Assembly (NCBI GenBank): GCA_900552675.1
Contig: USAI01000063.1
Coordinates: forward strand, 1-13,530
Length of the DNA: 13,530 nucleotides
Reading direction: 5' to 3'
Origin: an uncultured Prevotella sp.
Lineage (GTDB): Bacteria; Bacteroidota; Bacteroidia; Bacteroidales; Bacteroidaceae
Part shown: positions 13,498 through 13,530 of the stretch, one piece after another
Layout of the letters: the number at the start of each line of letters is the position of its first letter
Numbering within the stretch: the first letter of the stretch is position 1
The notes under the pieces: model-generated
The model's database searches: none
What the model saw: the letters and a program-made list of their open reading frames with translations, nothing else
Told to the model about the DNA's origin: nothing
Program-made: the position numbers and the translations under genes

Positions 13498-13530
13498 CTA
13501 AAGTCTTGCATGGTATCAAAAAAAGCTATA

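Noticed and set aside
13257..13511. Minus-strand 84-codon frame with Leu/Ile/Arg/Gly repeats.
   Set aside because: The repetition comes from the 9-base DNA tandem array staying in phase. No domain, no credible start context.

Overview
The window looks like a chromosomal segment of a Bacteroidota bacterium, most likely Prevotella or a close relative. Three things point there. Promoter-like sites fit the Bacteroidota consensus (TAnnTTTG at -7, TTG/TTTG about 20 bases upstream) rather than the E. coli one. The arginine genes have the Bacteroidales order argR, GNAT acyltransferase, argG, argC, argD, proC. Accessory pieces (IS1380-type transposase start, AAA/DUF4143 ATPase, PspC protein, four-helix-bundle protein) are typical of that phylum. 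Genus is an inference.

Left part, plus strand (1-3700): two exported glycosidases, a GH43 enzyme and a GH127/DUF1680-type beta-L-arabinofuranosidase. Both suggest removal of arabinose or xylose side chains from plant polysaccharide. They are separate transcription units, but the same ~66-base promoter-bearing unit lies upstream of both. In front of the second gene it is followed by two more units with the same 66-base spacing. A long GC-rich hairpin separates the genes.

Accessory part (3700-5860): a truncated IS1380-type transposase with an intact promoter, a terminator-like inverted repeat, and a minus-strand AAA ATPase/DUF4143 gene. Four exact-period 23-base direct repeats sit on the upstream side of the ATPase promoter.

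Arginine part, minus strand (12150 down to 5861): argR, GNAT, argG, pspC-like, argC, four-helix-bundle gene, argD, proC, ending at a terminator. The GNAT probably makes N-succinylglutamate, because Bacteroides use succinylated intermediates. ArgC and ArgD then give N-succinylornithine, ArgG acts later on citrulline, and ProC makes proline from the parallel unacylated semialdehyde. argB, the transcarbamylase, the deacylase and argH are not in the window. Three ARG-box-like palindromes lie at the argR promoter, two of them spaced like a classic ArgR hexamer site. Two small unrelated genes interrupt the operon: a PspC protein coupled to argC by an ATGA overlap, and a four-helix-bundle gene inside a near-perfect 30-base inverted repeat that fills the argC-argD gap exactly.

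Right end (12210-13530): a Bax-inhibitor-1/YccA membrane protein gene on the minus strand with its own terminator, then about 590 bases without a convincing gene. That stretch holds a candidate promoter, eleven 9-base tandem repeats and a possible plus-strand promoter for a gene beyond the edge.
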